NCBI RefSeq assembly: GCF_903645355.1
Contig: NZ_CAHJXR010000004.1
Coordinates: forward strand, 248,001 to 312,000
Reading direction: 5' to 3'
DNA length: 64,000 nucleotides
Source of the DNA: Schaalia sp. Marseille-Q2122
GTDB lineage: Bacteria > Actinomycetota > Actinomycetes > Actinomycetales > Actinomycetaceae
Shown in pieces: positions 17,858 to 27,517 of the stretch. Positions within the stretch are counted from its first letter, which is position 1. Each line of letters opens with the position of its first letter. The notes beneath the pieces were generated by a model. That model saw nothing but the letters and a program-made list of their open reading frames with translations, searched no databases and was not told the DNA's origin. The position numbers and the translations under genes are program-made.

Positions 17858-19105
17858 TTAGCGTGTTCTCCTCGCCAGGGGTAGCGCGCTCAAGGCCGCA
17901 ATCACGCAGGCGCCAGCCGAGACGAGGAAGGCAGCCTGAGGGCCCGTGTGTGAGGCTGCAAAACCACCAGCAATCGACCCAGCAGAGACCCCCACTGTAA
18001 TCGCTGCAGGCATCGCCGTCATCGCTACTGCCAAACCGCCCGCAGGAGCAAGCTTTTCAGCATTAGTAAAGGAGGTCACCATCATCACTCCCACATTGAG
18101 CCCCGCCACGAAGAGAACGCCAGCAACAGGAAGGAGGGAATCGAAGTGCCCAGCTAGCCACATGGCACCCGCCGCAAAAAAAGCTGGAAGAGCAACGCGC
18201 ATCGCCGGAGTGACGCGTTCAGAGATCACCACAACGAGGATCGCCATGATTGCCGATCCAATCCCCATCGCTCCATAGACCACTCCGGCTTGGCCAGGCA
18301 CCCCCAACGCTGTCGCCTTTGCCGTCAGCCCTGCTTGCGTGGCGCCAAAGAGAGTGCCGATGGCCATCATGGCAATAATGGCTGGCGCAATTGCCCACAG
18401 GACCCGGGCAATACTGGGCCGACTATCAACGCCAGCCGCCTGGGGCTCGACCAAGGTGCGGGGCGCGTGGTAGGCGAAGAGGCCCCCGGCGACGGTGACC
18501 AGGCCCGCCGCCAGAGCAAGCGGAGCAGCAGGGAAAACCACCGCGGTGAGGCCCACAAGGACCGGGCCAAAGACGAACATCAGTTCATCCACCATTGACT
18601 CATAAGAAAAAGCCGTGGCAAGCAGTCGCGGAGTCAAGGAATGAGAAACCCACCGGGCGCGCGTCAACGACCCAATCGGCAAAGACGTCACGCCAACAAA
18701 AAGACAGGCAGCCCACAGGCGCCAATCCGACCAGCCCATCAACGCCGCCGTCAGCAGCGAGGCTAATGCGAGGGCGGACAGAGGCGTCACGATAAGCAGC
18801 ATGCGGCGCTGTCCGGAATAGTCCGACCAGCGCCCAATGAAGGGTGAAGCAATAGCAGTGGACAGGGAGACGACACCGGTGGCGAGACCGCCAAGAGCAA
18901 CTGAACCGGTGGAGGCCGTAATGGCGCTCATTGTGCCGAGAGGAACCATCGCGTAGGAGGCGCGGGCAGCAGCGGCAACAAGCAGGCGACGCCAGCTGAC
19001 GATGGTGGGAAGAGAACGATAGTGCGCGAGGGCGCGGAAAGGAGAGCTTTGCACAGGAGTGCTCCAGAAATCGACTGCCCACAAGGGTCCCACCAAGGGG
19101 AGCAT
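17858..19105 (-). CDS. MFS transporter
   Basis: This major facilitator superfamily transporter of about 415 residues has some twelve hydrophobic segments. The loop between segments 2 and 3 reads FIGRWSDYSGQRRML, a form of the MFS motif GxxxDxxGxRR. The export substrate cannot be predicted. The N-terminus is uncertain; ATG 19105 follows a GAGGCAGG stretch, and a GTG/ATG further upstream would add about 29 unlikely residues. It diverges from the kinase-like gene, with about 130 bases between them. Confidence 0.85.
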   Translation of the reverse strand: MLPLVGPLWAVDFWSTPVQSSPFRALAHYRSLPTIVSWRRLLVAAAARASYAMVPLGTMSAITASTGSVALGGLATGVVSLSTAIASPFIGRWSDYSGQRRMLLIVTPLSALALASLLTAALMGWSDWRLWAACLFVGVTSLPIGSLTRARWVSHSLTPRLLATAFSYESMVDELMFVFGPVLVGLTAVVFPAAPLALAAGLVTVAGGLFAYHAPRTLVEPQAAGVDSRPSIARVLWAIAPAIIAMMAIGTLFGATQAGLTAKATALGVPGQAGVVYGAMGIGSAIMAILVVVISERVTPAMRVALPAFFAAGAMWLAGHFDSLLPVAGVLFVAGLNVGVMMVTSFTNAEKLAPAGGLAVAMTAMPAAITVGVSAGSIAGGFAASHTGPQAAFLVSAGACVIAALSALPLARRTR

Positions 19106-19176
19106 GTGGGCCTGCCTCGTCAAACGAGGGGATGGCGCTATCCTATCGCTTCTCGCGCGCAACGCCGGAGGGAAAG

Positions 19177-19185
19177 TTATCCACA
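19177..19185 (+). promoter_or_regulatory. Consensus DnaA box in a divergent promoter region
   Basis: TTATCCACA matches the DnaA-box consensus exactly and lies in the spacer between the MFS and kinase-like genes, about 50 bases upstream of the latter. Only one box is present and there is no AT-rich unwinding region, so this is not an origin. It may be a regulatory or titration site, or chance. Confidence 0.5.
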
Positions 19186-19235
19186 GATTCATGCCAGCGT
19201 TTGGAGAAGGCCTGAAAAATCACCATTCTGGAGTT

Positions 19236-20579
19236 ATGGACGTTGATGGCTACGAAATTGGTGAGATTGCCTACCTCCGCAGCGATGGACCCCTGTGGGC
19301 GGCACGTGACTCGCAGGGACGCGAGGTGTTGATTTCCTTCCACTCCTCCCTTGAGGGCGAGGAAAGAAGTGACCGCTGGCGTCAGTGGGCCACCGTTGAC
19401 AGCCCCCACGTTGCGGCGCTACGCGATGTCGTCCGCCACGAGGACGGCCGCTGGGCCCTCGTTCAAGAACGCGTTGACGGCGAATCCTTGGCGATCCTCC
19501 TCGCTGACGGAGGAGTGCGTGAGAAGGCCGCCCGGCACCGCATCTATCAGGGGATATGCGAGGGCATCGCCGCCTTGCATCGCGCCGGAATCATCCACGG
19601 AGATCTCAGCCCCAACAACATCATCGTCGCTCCCGGGCACAGGGCGGTCATCATTGACCTGAGCGACGACCCTGATGCACTGGCCGGAACGGAGGGATGG
19701 AGCTCGCGAGAAAACCCCAGTATGGAGGCCGACATTGACGCCGTGGAGAGGATACGCGACGCTCTGCTTGCCGCAGAAGGATCGGGAGAAGTCACTGACC
19801 CGGCAACGCGTTTACGCCTGCATGCCACGCTCCCCGCTACAGAACTTCGAGCACCTCAGCAGCGCTTCCGTGTCGCGTCGCGTGCGAGCAATTCTCGGAT
19901 CCGTAGCAGCCGTGCCCGCAACAGCCGTCGCTCCAGCTCCGCGCGCCGCCCTCGACCCCGCGCTCTAGTCGGAGTCGGCATTATGGTGGCACTGCTCTTT
20001 GGCGGAGCGAGCTACGCTTTTGCAACCGCCCACACTCAGCAGGCAGAGTCCACCTCATCTGGGACTGCTGAGTTTAGTACTGCTCCTCAGAGCGCTCCTT
20101 CGTACAAGCAGAGCGTTTCAGTCAGCGGGCCAAGCGACAAGGAACAAGCCGGTGTAGGTGCCTCTGACCGAGGACAAAGCTCCCAAGGAACGCGGGCGTC
20201 GGAGGCGGCACCCGCCTGTGAGGGCGAGGAAATCTCTCGACGAGTGAGAGACATCCTGCAGGCGCGAGACGAGGCCTTCAACAGCGCTCGCGCTGATGAA
20301 CTCCCTCAAGCCCTTGGCGGAGCTTTATTGGAGGCAGACCGCGCACTCATTGAACAGATACGTGACAGGGGTATTAATATCCGCGAGTTCGACACTGAGC
20401 TGACGGCACTATCTGTCCTTTCCTGCGGACTGGGGAGCGCACACGTGGAGGTCACCCTGCTACACAAAGCCCACGAACGCTGCCAAGCAGGGGAGTGCGT
20501 ACAAGCCCCGGAAGGAGAAGCCCAGGTATTCATCCTGGAACTTGAAGGAAATCCGTGGAAAGCCGTGCATGCACGGTGA
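19236..20579 (+). CDS. Membrane-anchored protein kinase-like protein
   Basis: This 447-residue protein has an N-terminal kinase-like domain (about residues 5-175), a basic Arg/Ser-rich stretch (about 205-245), one membrane helix (near GVGIMVALLFGGASYAFA) and an extracellular C-terminal domain with cysteines. The catalytic-loop equivalent is IIHGDLSPNNII and the DFG position reads IIDLSDD. The beta-3 lysine is not evident (EVLISFHSS), and the usual C-lobe is short. It could be an atypical kinase or a pseudokinase that signals across the membrane. The ATG at 19236 follows GGAG closely; an ATG 45 bases upstream is possible. Confidence 0.7.
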   Translation: MDVDGYEIGEIAYLRSDGPLWAARDSQGREVLISFHSSLEGEERSDRWRQWATVDSPHVAALRDVVRHEDGRWALVQERVDGESLAILLADGGVREKAARHRIYQGICEGIAALHRAGIIHGDLSPNNIIVAPGHRAVIIDLSDDPDALAGTEGWSSRENPSMEADIDAVERIRDALLAAEGSGEVTDPATRLRLHATLPATELRAPQQRFRVASRASNSRIRSSRARNSRRSSSARRPRPRALVGVGIMVALLFGGASYAFATAHTQQAESTSSGTAEFSTAPQSAPSYKQSVSVSGPSDKEQAGVGASDRGQSSQGTRASEAAPACEGEEISRRVRDILQARDEAFNSARADELPQALGGALLEADRALIEQIRDRGINIREFDTELTALSVLSCGLGSAHVEVTLLHKAHERCQAGECVQAPEGEAQVFILELEGNPWKAVHAR

Positions 20580-20699
20580 AAAGGACGAGGCAGGCGTGGA
20601 GCTGGCCTCGGAGGACCAGGGTGAAAAGCGCCCCTGAAAGGAAAGATCTGGGAGGGGGCAGCGGCGGGAAAGCGCTGCTGGAGGCCAGGGGAGGAACAC

Positions 20700-20737
20700 A
20701 GTGAGGGGTCATGCGCAAATACGCATGACCCCTCACT
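20700..20737. terminator. Perfect 16-bp hairpin between convergent genes
   Basis: Bases 20700-20715 pair exactly with 20722-20737 around a six-base loop; the core reads GTGAGGGGTCATGCG. It lies between the converging kinase-like and E2 genes and is a likely bidirectional terminator. No T-tract flanks it on either side. Confidence 0.8.
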
Positions 20738-20773
20738 CAGCGGGTGCAGTATCTACTGCCTTCCCTACAACGT

Positions 20774-22498
20774 TCAGGCCAGGTCAGCCTCAAAAGCTGC
20801 TTCCTCCAGGCGCTTCTTGACGGCCATGAGGTAACGGGCAGCGTCTGCGCCATCGACCAGGCGGTGATCGTAGGACAGCGACAGGTAGACCATGGAGCGA
20901 ATCGCAATAGCGTCGTTCCCCTCGGCGTCCTTGACCACCACGGGACGCTTGACAATGGTGCCCACACCCATGATCGCGGTCTCAGGCATGTTGAGAACGG
21001 GGGTGTCGAAGAGAGCGCCACCGGAGCCGGTGTTGGTGATGGTGAAGGTCGAACCGGTCAGTTCCTCCGGGCCCACCTTGCCGTCGCGGGTGCGTGCTGC
21101 CAGATCGTTAATGGAACGGGCAATGTCAGCCATGGACTTTTCGCCAGCGTCCTTAATGACGGGAACGAACAGGCCCTTGGGCGTGTCAACAGCAATACCA
21201 ATGTGCTCGTGGCCGTGGTAGGTGACCTCGGTGTCATTGATCGATGCGTTGATCTTCGGGTGGTAGGCAAGAGCCTCAGTCGCAGCCTTGACGAAGAAGG
21301 GCAGGAAGGTGAGCTTGGTGTTCTCGCGAGCCTGGAAGGCATCCTTATTGCGTGCACGCAGAGCAGCAATGCGGGTGACATCAACCTCGACAACGGTGGT
21401 GAGCTGAGCAGCAGTCTGCAGCGAATCCACCATGCGACGAGCGATGGTCTGACGCAGGCGAGACATCTTCTCAGTGGTGCCACGCAGAGGCGAGGGCTCC
21501 TGTGCGGGAGCTGCGGGAGCGGCAGGTGCGGGAGCCGGAGCCGCAGCAACGGGAGCAGGGGCAGCGGCAGCTGCCTTGCGAGCAGCAATCGCAGCCTCAA
21601 CGTCTTCGCGGCGGATACGGCCACCGACACCGGTACCGGTTAGGGTAGCTAGGTCAATGTCAGCCTCGCGTGCAAGCTTGCGCACGATGGGGGTGACGTA
21701 GCCGTTGATGGCCGAGGCCGGGGCCGGAACCTCGTCGGCCTTCACGCCAGCGCTCTGCGCCACGGGGGCAAGAGATTCTGCGGTGGGGAAGGGATTGACG
21801 GGAGCGGCCGGTGCCGATGCTGCGGGTGCCGGAGCCGGTGCTGCGGGTGCCGGAGCCGGTGCGGGCTCAGCCACCGGAGCAGGAGCTGCTTGAGCTGCGG
21901 GAGCTCCTGCCTGGTCAGCGATGACGGCAAGAACGGTGCCAACGGCGACGGTCTCATCTTCCTGAACGCGAATCTCGACGAGGTAGCCCGACACGGGGGA
22001 GGGAACCTCGGAGTCGACCTTGTCGGTGGCGACCTCAAGGAGGGCCTCATCAGTCTCAACCTTGTCGCCCACGGACTTGAGCCACGTGGTAACAGTGCCT
22101 TCAGCGACGGACTCGCCCAGAGCTGGCATGGTCACCTCAGTGCCGGAGACAGGGCCAGCGGCGGGTGCCGGGGATGCCTCAGCAACGGGAGCGGGAGCTG
22201 CGGCAGCTTCCTCAACGGCGGGGGCTGCTTGAGCGGCAGGCGCGGGAGCGGCTGCCTCGGAGGCATCGCCAATCATGGCGATGGTGGTGCCCACCTCAAC
22301 GGTTTCATCCTCGCCAACGAGGATCTCCAGCAGAACGCCAGCAGCGGGGGAGGGGACCTCAGAGTCAACCTTGTCGGTGGCGACTTCAACGAGGGGTTCA
22401 TCCAGAGCGACGGTATCGCCCACGGACTTGAGCCAGGTGGTGACGGTTCCTTCGGCGACGGATTCGCCCAGGGCAGGCATGGTCACTGCGGTTGCCAT
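20774..22498 (-). CDS. sucB: Dihydrolipoamide acyltransferase (E2), two lipoyl domains
   Basis: This is the E2 core of a 2-oxoacid dehydrogenase complex, 574 residues long. Lipoyl domain 1 spans about residues 3-77 and lipoyl domain 2 about 121-196, both with the lipoylated lysine in [13 protein letters not shown]. Each is followed by an Ala/Pro-rich linker. A peripheral subunit-binding domain ([15 protein letters not shown]) comes near residue 275. The catalytic domain follows and ends with the active site [16 protein letters not shown]. Actinobacterial E2 proteins of this layout are often named SucB or AceF and may serve both complexes. It is followed upstream on the same strand by lpdA; no E1 gene is in the window. 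Confidence 0.93.
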   Translation of the reverse strand: MATAVTMPALGESVAEGTVTTWLKSVGDTVALDEPLVEVATDKVDSEVPSPAAGVLLEILVGEDETVEVGTTIAMIGDASEAAAPAPAAQAAPAVEEAAAAPAPVAEASPAPAAGPVSGTEVTMPALGESVAEGTVTTWLKSVGDKVETDEALLEVATDKVDSEVPSPVSGYLVEIRVQEDETVAVGTVLAVIADQAGAPAAQAAPAPVAEPAPAPAPAAPAPAPAASAPAAPVNPFPTAESLAPVAQSAGVKADEVPAPASAINGYVTPIVRKLAREADIDLATLTGTGVGGRIRREDVEAAIAARKAAAAAPAPVAAAPAPAPAAPAAPAQEPSPLRGTTEKMSRLRQTIARRMVDSLQTAAQLTTVVEVDVTRIAALRARNKDAFQARENTKLTFLPFFVKAATEALAYHPKINASINDTEVTYHGHEHIGIAVDTPKGLFVPVIKDAGEKSMADIARSINDLAARTRDGKVGPEELTGSTFTITNTGSGGALFDTPVLNMPETAIMGVGTIVKRPVVVKDAEGNDAIAIRSMVYLSLSYDHRLVDGADAARYLMAVKKRLEEAAFEADLA

Positions 22499-22525
22499 TA
22501 GATTCTTCTCCTTGTTGACTTTTGG

Positions 22526-23899
22526 TCAGTTATGGGAGTGGAGAGGCTTACCCGCCAAGGCGAGGGCAGCTTCACCGATGGATTCATTTTGGGTGGGGTG
22601 AGCGTGAATCAGCGCAGCCACATCTTCAGGGTACGCCTCCCAGTTCACCAAGAGTTCGCCTTCACCAACCTGTTCGCCGATGCGAGCGCCAATGCCGTGG
22701 AAGCCCACGATCGGACCACCCTCAACGGAAACGAGCTTAATAAAGCCGGTAGTACCAAGGATATTGGACTTGCCGTTGCCTGCAAGGTTGTATTCGACAG
22801 AACGTACTGCATCGCCATACTGCTCACGAGCCTGCTTTTCAGTCAGGCCCACAGAAGCAATCTCAGGCTCGCAGAAGGTCACGCGGGGGATACCAGACTC
22901 CACAATGGGAGCAGGATTAAGGCCAGCGATTTCCTCGGCAACGAAAATACCTTGAAGGAATCCACGGTGAGCGAGCTGCAAGCCGGGCACAATGTCGCCA
23001 ACGGCGTAAATATTGCCCACACCGGTGTGGAGACGATCGTTGGTCAACACAAAACCGCGATCCATGGAGATGCCAGCTTCTTCATAGCCCAAGCCAGCGG
23101 TGACAGGACCGCGGCCTACGGCCACAAGCAGCACGTCAGCGTCGAAGGTTTTGCCGTCCTCGGTCGTCACATGAACGCCGGACTCATCCTGCGTGGCGCC
23201 AGTGAAGCGAGTGTTGGTGTGGAAAGCGATGCCGCGCTTACGGAAGGTACGCTCCAGGTGCTTGGAGATCGCTTCGTCCTCGTTAGCCGCCAGGTGGGGC
23301 AGAGCCTCAAGGATGGTGACCTCAGCGCCGAAGGAACGCCACACGGAGGCGAATTCCAAGCCAATAACGCCACCACCCAGGACGATAGCCTTCTGGGGGA
23401 CCCATTCCATCTGGAGGGCCTGATCGGAGCTGATAATACGGCCGCCAATTTCCAGGCCCGGGAGAGAACGAGAGTAAGAACCGGTGGCAAGGATGACATG
23501 ACGGCCAGTGATACGACGACCGTCCACTTCGACGGTGTCTTGGGAAACCAAACGGCCCCAGCCCTGGATAATGTCAACATTGCGGGAGGCAAGCAGGCCC
23601 TGGAGGCCCTTGTAGAGCTTGGTGATCACCGAATCGCGGTAGGCACCAACCTTGGCCATGTCGATGCCATGGAAGGTAGAGGACACGCCAAATTGCTCAG
23701 ACTCGCGGACAGCATCTGCCGTTTCAGCAGCGTGCAGATACGCCTTAGTGGGGATGCAGCCGCGGTGCAGGCAGGTGCCGCCAACTTTGTCACCATCGAT
23801 CAAAGCTACTGTCATGCCCAGCTGGGAACCGCGAAGGGCGGCGGCATAGCCACCCGATCCGGCACCCAAAATGACGAGGTCGTACGTGGGTTCGCTCAC
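22526..23899 (-). CDS. lpdA: Dihydrolipoamide dehydrogenase (E3)
   Basis: LpdA reoxidises dihydrolipoyl groups with NAD+. The 457-residue flavoprotein has FAD motif ILGAGSGGYAAALRG, the redox disulfide GGTCLHRGCIPTK, an NAD-binding GGGVIGLEFASVW and the C-terminal active-site HAHPTQNESIGEA. The middle of the disulfide loop reads CLHRGC rather than the common CLNVGC, as in several actinobacteria. GTG 23899 is chosen because AAGGAG lies eight bases before it; a GTG nine bases upstream directly abuts that site. It is 27 bases from the E2 start and in the same direction. Confidence 0.95.
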   Translation of the reverse strand: MSEPTYDLVILGAGSGGYAAALRGSQLGMTVALIDGDKVGGTCLHRGCIPTKAYLHAAETADAVRESEQFGVSSTFHGIDMAKVGAYRDSVITKLYKGLQGLLASRNVDIIQGWGRLVSQDTVEVDGRRITGRHVILATGSYSRSLPGLEIGGRIISSDQALQMEWVPQKAIVLGGGVIGLEFASVWRSFGAEVTILEALPHLAANEDEAISKHLERTFRKRGIAFHTNTRFTGATQDESGVHVTTEDGKTFDADVLLVAVGRGPVTAGLGYEEAGISMDRGFVLTNDRLHTGVGNIYAVGDIVPGLQLAHRGFLQGIFVAEEIAGLNPAPIVESGIPRVTFCEPEIASVGLTEKQAREQYGDAVRSVEYNLAGNGKSNILGTTGFIKLVSVEGGPIVGFHGIGARIGEQVGEGELLVNWEAYPEDVAALIHAHPTQNESIGEAALALAGKPLHSHN

Positions 23900-24105
23900 G
23901 TAATCCACTCCTTAATTGTGAAAATAACGGGGATGTCCGTATGGGCCTATTGTCCCACTCTGGAGCGCTCTTTTCCTCCCTCTTCTGGAAAAATCAGGGT
24001 GGGAACTCCCACATTAGGAAAATACGCCCCCAAGACGCTTACGGGAGTGAGCCTCATGCCCCTGAAGGAGGCGTCGGCAGTGCAAGGTCCTGCCTTCTCG
24101 CGCCC

Positions 24106-24567
24106 TTAGACACCTCCGGGGAACCCGCACTGGCGCCACGCCTCGTACAAAGCAATGGACGCCGAATTTGCGAGGTTGAGCGAGCGGGCCCCCGGACGCA
24201 TATGAATGCGTACAAGACCATTCACCTCAGGGTGGTCAAGAACCCCCTGGGGAAGACCGTCAGGTTCAGGGCCAAAAAGCAGGCCATCGCCATCGCTATA
24301 GGCAATGTCGGTGTAGAGAGTGGAACTATGCCCGGTGAAAGCCCAAATCTTGCCGGGAATCTCAGCCAGAGCGTCCTCCAGAGAAGGATGCACCTTGACA
24401 TGGGCCAGATCGTGATAATCCAAGCCGGCTCGGCGCAGCTTCGTATCATCCATATCGAAAGCCAAAGGCTCAACGAGGTGCAGCATGGACCCCGTACATG
24501 CCGACAGTCGGATGGCAGCGCCGGTATTCCCAGGAATCTTTGGCTCGAAGAAAATAATGTGAAGCAT
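24106..24567 (-). CDS. trmL: tRNA (cytidine(34)-2'-O)-methyltransferase
   Basis: This 153-residue SPOUT-fold enzyme methylates the ribose of the wobble base in two tRNA-Leu isoacceptors in E. coli. The family motifs are FFEPKIPGNTGAAIRL at the N-terminus, LLFGPEPDGLP in the middle and the knot sequence RSLNLANSASIALYEAWRQ at the end. Its length matches TrmL/CspR. It stands alone; the 206 bases to lpdA hold only a small dyad (GTGGG...CCCAC) and the lpdA promoter region. Confidence 0.93.
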   Translation of the reverse strand: MLHIIFFEPKIPGNTGAAIRLSACTGSMLHLVEPLAFDMDDTKLRRAGLDYHDLAHVKVHPSLEDALAEIPGKIWAFTGHSSTLYTDIAYSDGDGLLFGPEPDGLPQGVLDHPEVNGLVRIHMRPGARSLNLANSASIALYEAWRQCGFPGGV

Positions 24568-24591
24568 CGACTCTCAACTTAGACAATGGGT

Positions 24592-25125
24592 TTAGGCGAT
24601 GGCGAAGGTGGCAGTGAGCCTCGCTCGCGCAATCGTGTGGAAGGCAAGATGGAAGGCGCACTCGGCAGGAGTGGCCTCGTCATCAATCCCTAAAGTTTCC
24701 ACATCAAGGGCATGAACCGCAAAAATATAGCGATGCGGATGATCATGCGGCGGGGGAGCGGCGCCAAAATACTCCGCCCCACCGTGGTCAACACGTAGGT
24801 GGAAGGCCGCCCCATCAAGAAGAAGATCGGACTCACCCTGCCCTTGGGCAAGCTCAGTGGTTGAGGCATCCATATCAACGATCGTCCAATGCCACCAGCC
24901 TGAGGGTGTCGGGGCGTCGGGATCAAAGCAGGAAACAACGAAACTTTGTGTCTCCTCAGGAAAACCTGACCAGCGAAGATGTGGAGAGACATTTCCGCCC
25001 TCGGCGCTATGAAGAAGTGGCAGTGCCTCCCCATCGCGAAGGTCGTCCGACTCAAGAGTGAAGGAGGGGACGGGAGGGAGAAGGTCGTAGGGATCGGGGG
25101 CGATAGGGCGTTCAAGTGACGTCAT
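24592..25125 (-). CDS. YbhB/YbcL family PEBP-like protein
   Basis: This 177-residue phosphatidylethanolamine-binding/Raf kinase inhibitor-like protein has the family motifs VSPHLRWSGFPEETQSFVV, CFDPDAPTPSGWWHW and GAAPPPHDHPHRYIFAVHAL. Bacterial members have no settled function. ATG 25125 is supported by GGAGG eight bases upstream. It is divergent from imuA', and its 5' region abuts the LexA box at 25179, so SOS control of this gene too is possible but not shown. Confidence 0.9.
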   Translation of the reverse strand: MTSLERPIAPDPYDLLPPVPSFTLESDDLRDGEALPLLHSAEGGNVSPHLRWSGFPEETQSFVVSCFDPDAPTPSGWWHWTIVDMDASTTELAQGQGESDLLLDGAAFHLRVDHGGAEYFGAAPPPHDHPHRYIFAVHALDVETLGIDDEATPAECAFHLAFHTIARARLTATFAIA

Positions 25126-25170
25126 GACTGGACCTCCAGGGACGAAGCGGCAAAAACGGGATACCTCCCC

Positions 25171-25194
25171 TACAATCATCGAACAGGTGTTCGA
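25171..25194 (+). promoter_or_regulatory. LexA box with overlapping promoter for imuA'-imuB
   Basis: TCGAACAGGTGTTCGA (25179-25194) is a perfect palindromic match to the actinobacterial SOS box (TCGAAC-N4-GTTCGA). A -10-like TACAAT at 25171-25176 ends two bases before it, so LexA binding would cover the transcription start. Leader length to the imuA' ATG would be about 43 bases. Confidence 0.92.
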
Positions 25195-25225
25195 TAGATG
25201 TTGTGGGAAGCGAGGTGTGAGCGCC

Positions 25226-25759
25226 ATGTCGCAAGAAAACGCTCATAGGCTTGCTCGTGCTCGTGAAATTCTCATGGGCGCGCAGATCGCTATGGGAATA
25301 ACGCACACACACCCGGACCTCCAGCTTGCCGCAAAAAGCGACAGAAAAACACCCCCGGGAATGATCTACTCCATTTCCGGCACACAAAAAGACCTCAATG
25401 ATGCACTTTTGCAATGCGCAACCCCTCTGACATGGATCGCGGTCGCCGCGCTACCTGAGATCGGATGGCAACGCCTGAGCGAACAAGGTCTCAACCTTGA
25501 GAGGGTCGTTGCCCTTCCCAACCTGGACATCGCCGCCGAAAGAGTGCTCTCCATCCTCGCTTCTGCGGTGGACATCCTCTGCGTCGGAGACCTCCCCCTC
25601 AGCGCTCAAGGACGCAAACGCATCGCCGCAAAAGCTCGACAAAAAGGCTGCCTCATTCTCAGTGCAACCCCCTGGCCGGGACTCTCACGCTCCTTCCCAC
25701 ACCACTGGCAGACAGGCGCCACAGTGACCCAACTCCCTCAGCGGGCGGTGGGAACATGA
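25226..25759 (+). CDS. ImuA'-like mutasome protein
   Basis: This 177-residue protein directly precedes imuB and follows a LexA box, which is the position of ImuA', the RecA-fold-related accessory of the actinobacterial mutasome. The sequence itself is weakly conserved: DAALLQ-like and ILCVGDLPLSAQGRKRIAAKARQ segments could be remnants of a RecA-like strand-helix pattern, but no Walker A motif is visible. Identification therefore leans on context. ATG 25226 has GAGG about ten bases upstream. Its stop overlaps the imuB start (ATGA). Confidence 0.75.
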   Translation: MSQENAHRLARAREILMGAQIAMGITHTHPDLQLAAKSDRKTPPGMIYSISGTQKDLNDALLQCATPLTWIAVAALPEIGWQRLSEQGLNLERVVALPNLDIAAERVLSILASAVDILCVGDLPLSAQGRKRIAAKARQKGCLILSATPWPGLSRSFPHHWQTGATVTQLPQRAVGT

Positions 25760-27474
25760 CGGAAGGAATTCGGCGCTTCGCCCTATGGGTACCTGACTGG
25801 CCCACAGCCTGTCTGATCCTCGGCACCCCGCCGGGAGCGCCAGCCGTCCTCGTTGATCGAGGGCGCGTGCAGCACACTACCGTCGCTGCCCGTCAAGCGG
25901 GAGTACGGACAGGAATGAGTACCCGAACCGCCCAACACCTCTGCCCAGAATTAGTGATGAGCGGCGCAGACCCCGACACGGAAGCCGCTCATTTTGAAGA
26001 AATCCTGCGCGCCTGCGAAGAAGAAATCGCCGATATCGCCGTCCTTCGCCCAGGCCTGGCATGGGGACCCATCGGGCCCGCAGCCCGCTGGCATGGCAGC
26101 GAAGAACACGCGGCAGAAAACATTATCGATGCTGTCAGTCAACGTACCGGAGTTGAATGTCTTATTGGCATTGCCGATGGCACGCTCGCCCCGCTACTAG
26201 CCGCACGCTCGGGGCGCATTATTCCCCCGGGTGAAAGCCCGGCCTACCTTGCAGGACTTTCCCTCGAACGCATTCCCTACCTCCTTCCCGGATACGGTCA
26301 CACCTTCAGCCCCCTCATTGCCGCCCTCAATAAACTTGGGATGAAAAGCGTTGAGGACCTGCGCCGCGCCGACGCTCCCGCCCTGCGCGCGCGTTTTGGT
26401 CAGCCTATGAGCTCTCTTCTGGCCTGCATCACAGGCGCAGACCTGCAGCTTCCGCAGGGACAACGCATCTGCGCTGAACTCACCTTCTCCTGCGCCATCG
26501 ACCCTCCCGCCCACCAGGTCGAACACGCGGTGATTCCCATGAGGCGCATCGCCCAAGAAATCGTTGACGCTCTCACGTCTCGCGGCATGAGCGCCCAAAG
26601 CCTGACCATCACCCTCCGCAGCGAAGCTGGACAAACGCGTACCCGCACCTGGAATGGATGCGATGCTCGCGATAGTCACACCATCATTGAGCGCCTCCGC
26701 TGGCACGCCCAAGGCTGGATGAGCCTGAGTGATCTTTCCCCCGAGGACGCCCCGCGTGGCCCCTTGAGCGGTATTGACGTCATCGTCAGTGACTTCATCT
26801 CCGCGCCCGAAAGTGATTACCTCTGGGGAAAAGACGCCAACAAAGAGGTGGTTGACCGGGCCATTACCCAGATTCAAGCCCTCCTGGGCGAAGAAGCTGC
26901 CCTCGCAGTCAGTCTCCAGGGAGGGCACGACCCCCGCAGCCGTACTTTCATGCGCCCCTGGGGCAGGGGCCTGTCGGGCAGTGTTCCTCGTGAAGGAGAG
27001 TGGGAAGGAGGTGTGAGTGATAACCCCGACACCCTGTGCCATCCGCCAATTCCTGCCGCGCTCTTTGCCTGTGCCGAGAATAGAGACGCAGGAAGGAGAC
27101 TGCGTCTAATCACTCCTGGGCCCTCGCCCTCGGCAACACCCGGCTTCTCTTCGTCCAACTCTGAAGCTCTGGAGGAGGAGCCCGTCCAGGCTCGACCGGT
27201 TATAGTGACGCCCCGAGGGGTCCTGAGTGACACGCCCACGCACATCACTTTGCGGGCCCAGCCCCGCTCAGGCGCCCTCGCCCATTGGGAGAAGGAGTGT
27301 CCCTACGCGATGAGCTGTGCCAGCCCTCTGTGGGTTGTGCGCGGACGCTGGTGGGACAGGGCCGACCATGCCAGGACACAGCGGGTGTACCTGCGCGTGA
27401 GAACAGAGAAAGGACCCGACCTGCTTCTCGTCTATCGATCAGGTCAATGGTGGGTTGAAGGAGCCTACGCTTAG
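25756..27474 (+). CDS. imuB: ImuB, Y-family polymerase-like protein without catalytic acids
   Basis: ImuB is a Y-family DNA polymerase relative that acts as a hub, linking DnaE2, the beta clamp and ImuA' in damage-induced mutagenesis. The 572-residue protein starts with RRFALWVPDWPTACLI, where active polymerases have a metal-binding HVDMD. The SxDE motif is replaced by the VLRPGLAWGPIGPAARW region, so it should not polymerise. Palm/finger and thumb-like parts end near residue 330; a variable C-terminal region follows. It is translationally coupled to imuA' and under the same LexA box. Confidence 0.9.
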   Translation: MTEGIRRFALWVPDWPTACLILGTPPGAPAVLVDRGRVQHTTVAARQAGVRTGMSTRTAQHLCPELVMSGADPDTEAAHFEEILRACEEEIADIAVLRPGLAWGPIGPAARWHGSEEHAAENIIDAVSQRTGVECLIGIADGTLAPLLAARSGRIIPPGESPAYLAGLSLERIPYLLPGYGHTFSPLIAALNKLGMKSVEDLRRADAPALRARFGQPMSSLLACITGADLQLPQGQRICAELTFSCAIDPPAHQVEHAVIPMRRIAQEIVDALTSRGMSAQSLTITLRSEAGQTRTRTWNGCDARDSHTIIERLRWHAQGWMSLSDLSPEDAPRGPLSGIDVIVSDFISAPESDYLWGKDANKEVVDRAITQIQALLGEEAALAVSLQGGHDPRSRTFMRPWGRGLSGSVPREGEWEGGVSDNPDTLCHPPIPAALFACAENRDAGRRLRLITPGPSPSATPGFSSSNSEALEEEPVQARPVIVTPRGVLSDTPTHITLRAQPRSGALAHWEKECPYAMSCASPLWVVRGRWWDRADHARTQRVYLRVRTEKGPDLLLVYRSGQWWVEGAYA

Positions 27475-27517
27475 AGCGCTAGGATGGCAGGGACAACTCT
27501 TAAAGAAGGGGAGCCGA

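Noticed and set aside
19177-19185. Chromosomal replication origin
   Set aside because: Only a single DnaA box, no cluster, no AT-rich region and no dnaA or dnaN nearby.
22532-24109. 525-codon open frame on the plus strand opposite lpdA
   Set aside because: lpdA motifs on the minus strand are complete; the plus-strand frame has no recognisable domain.
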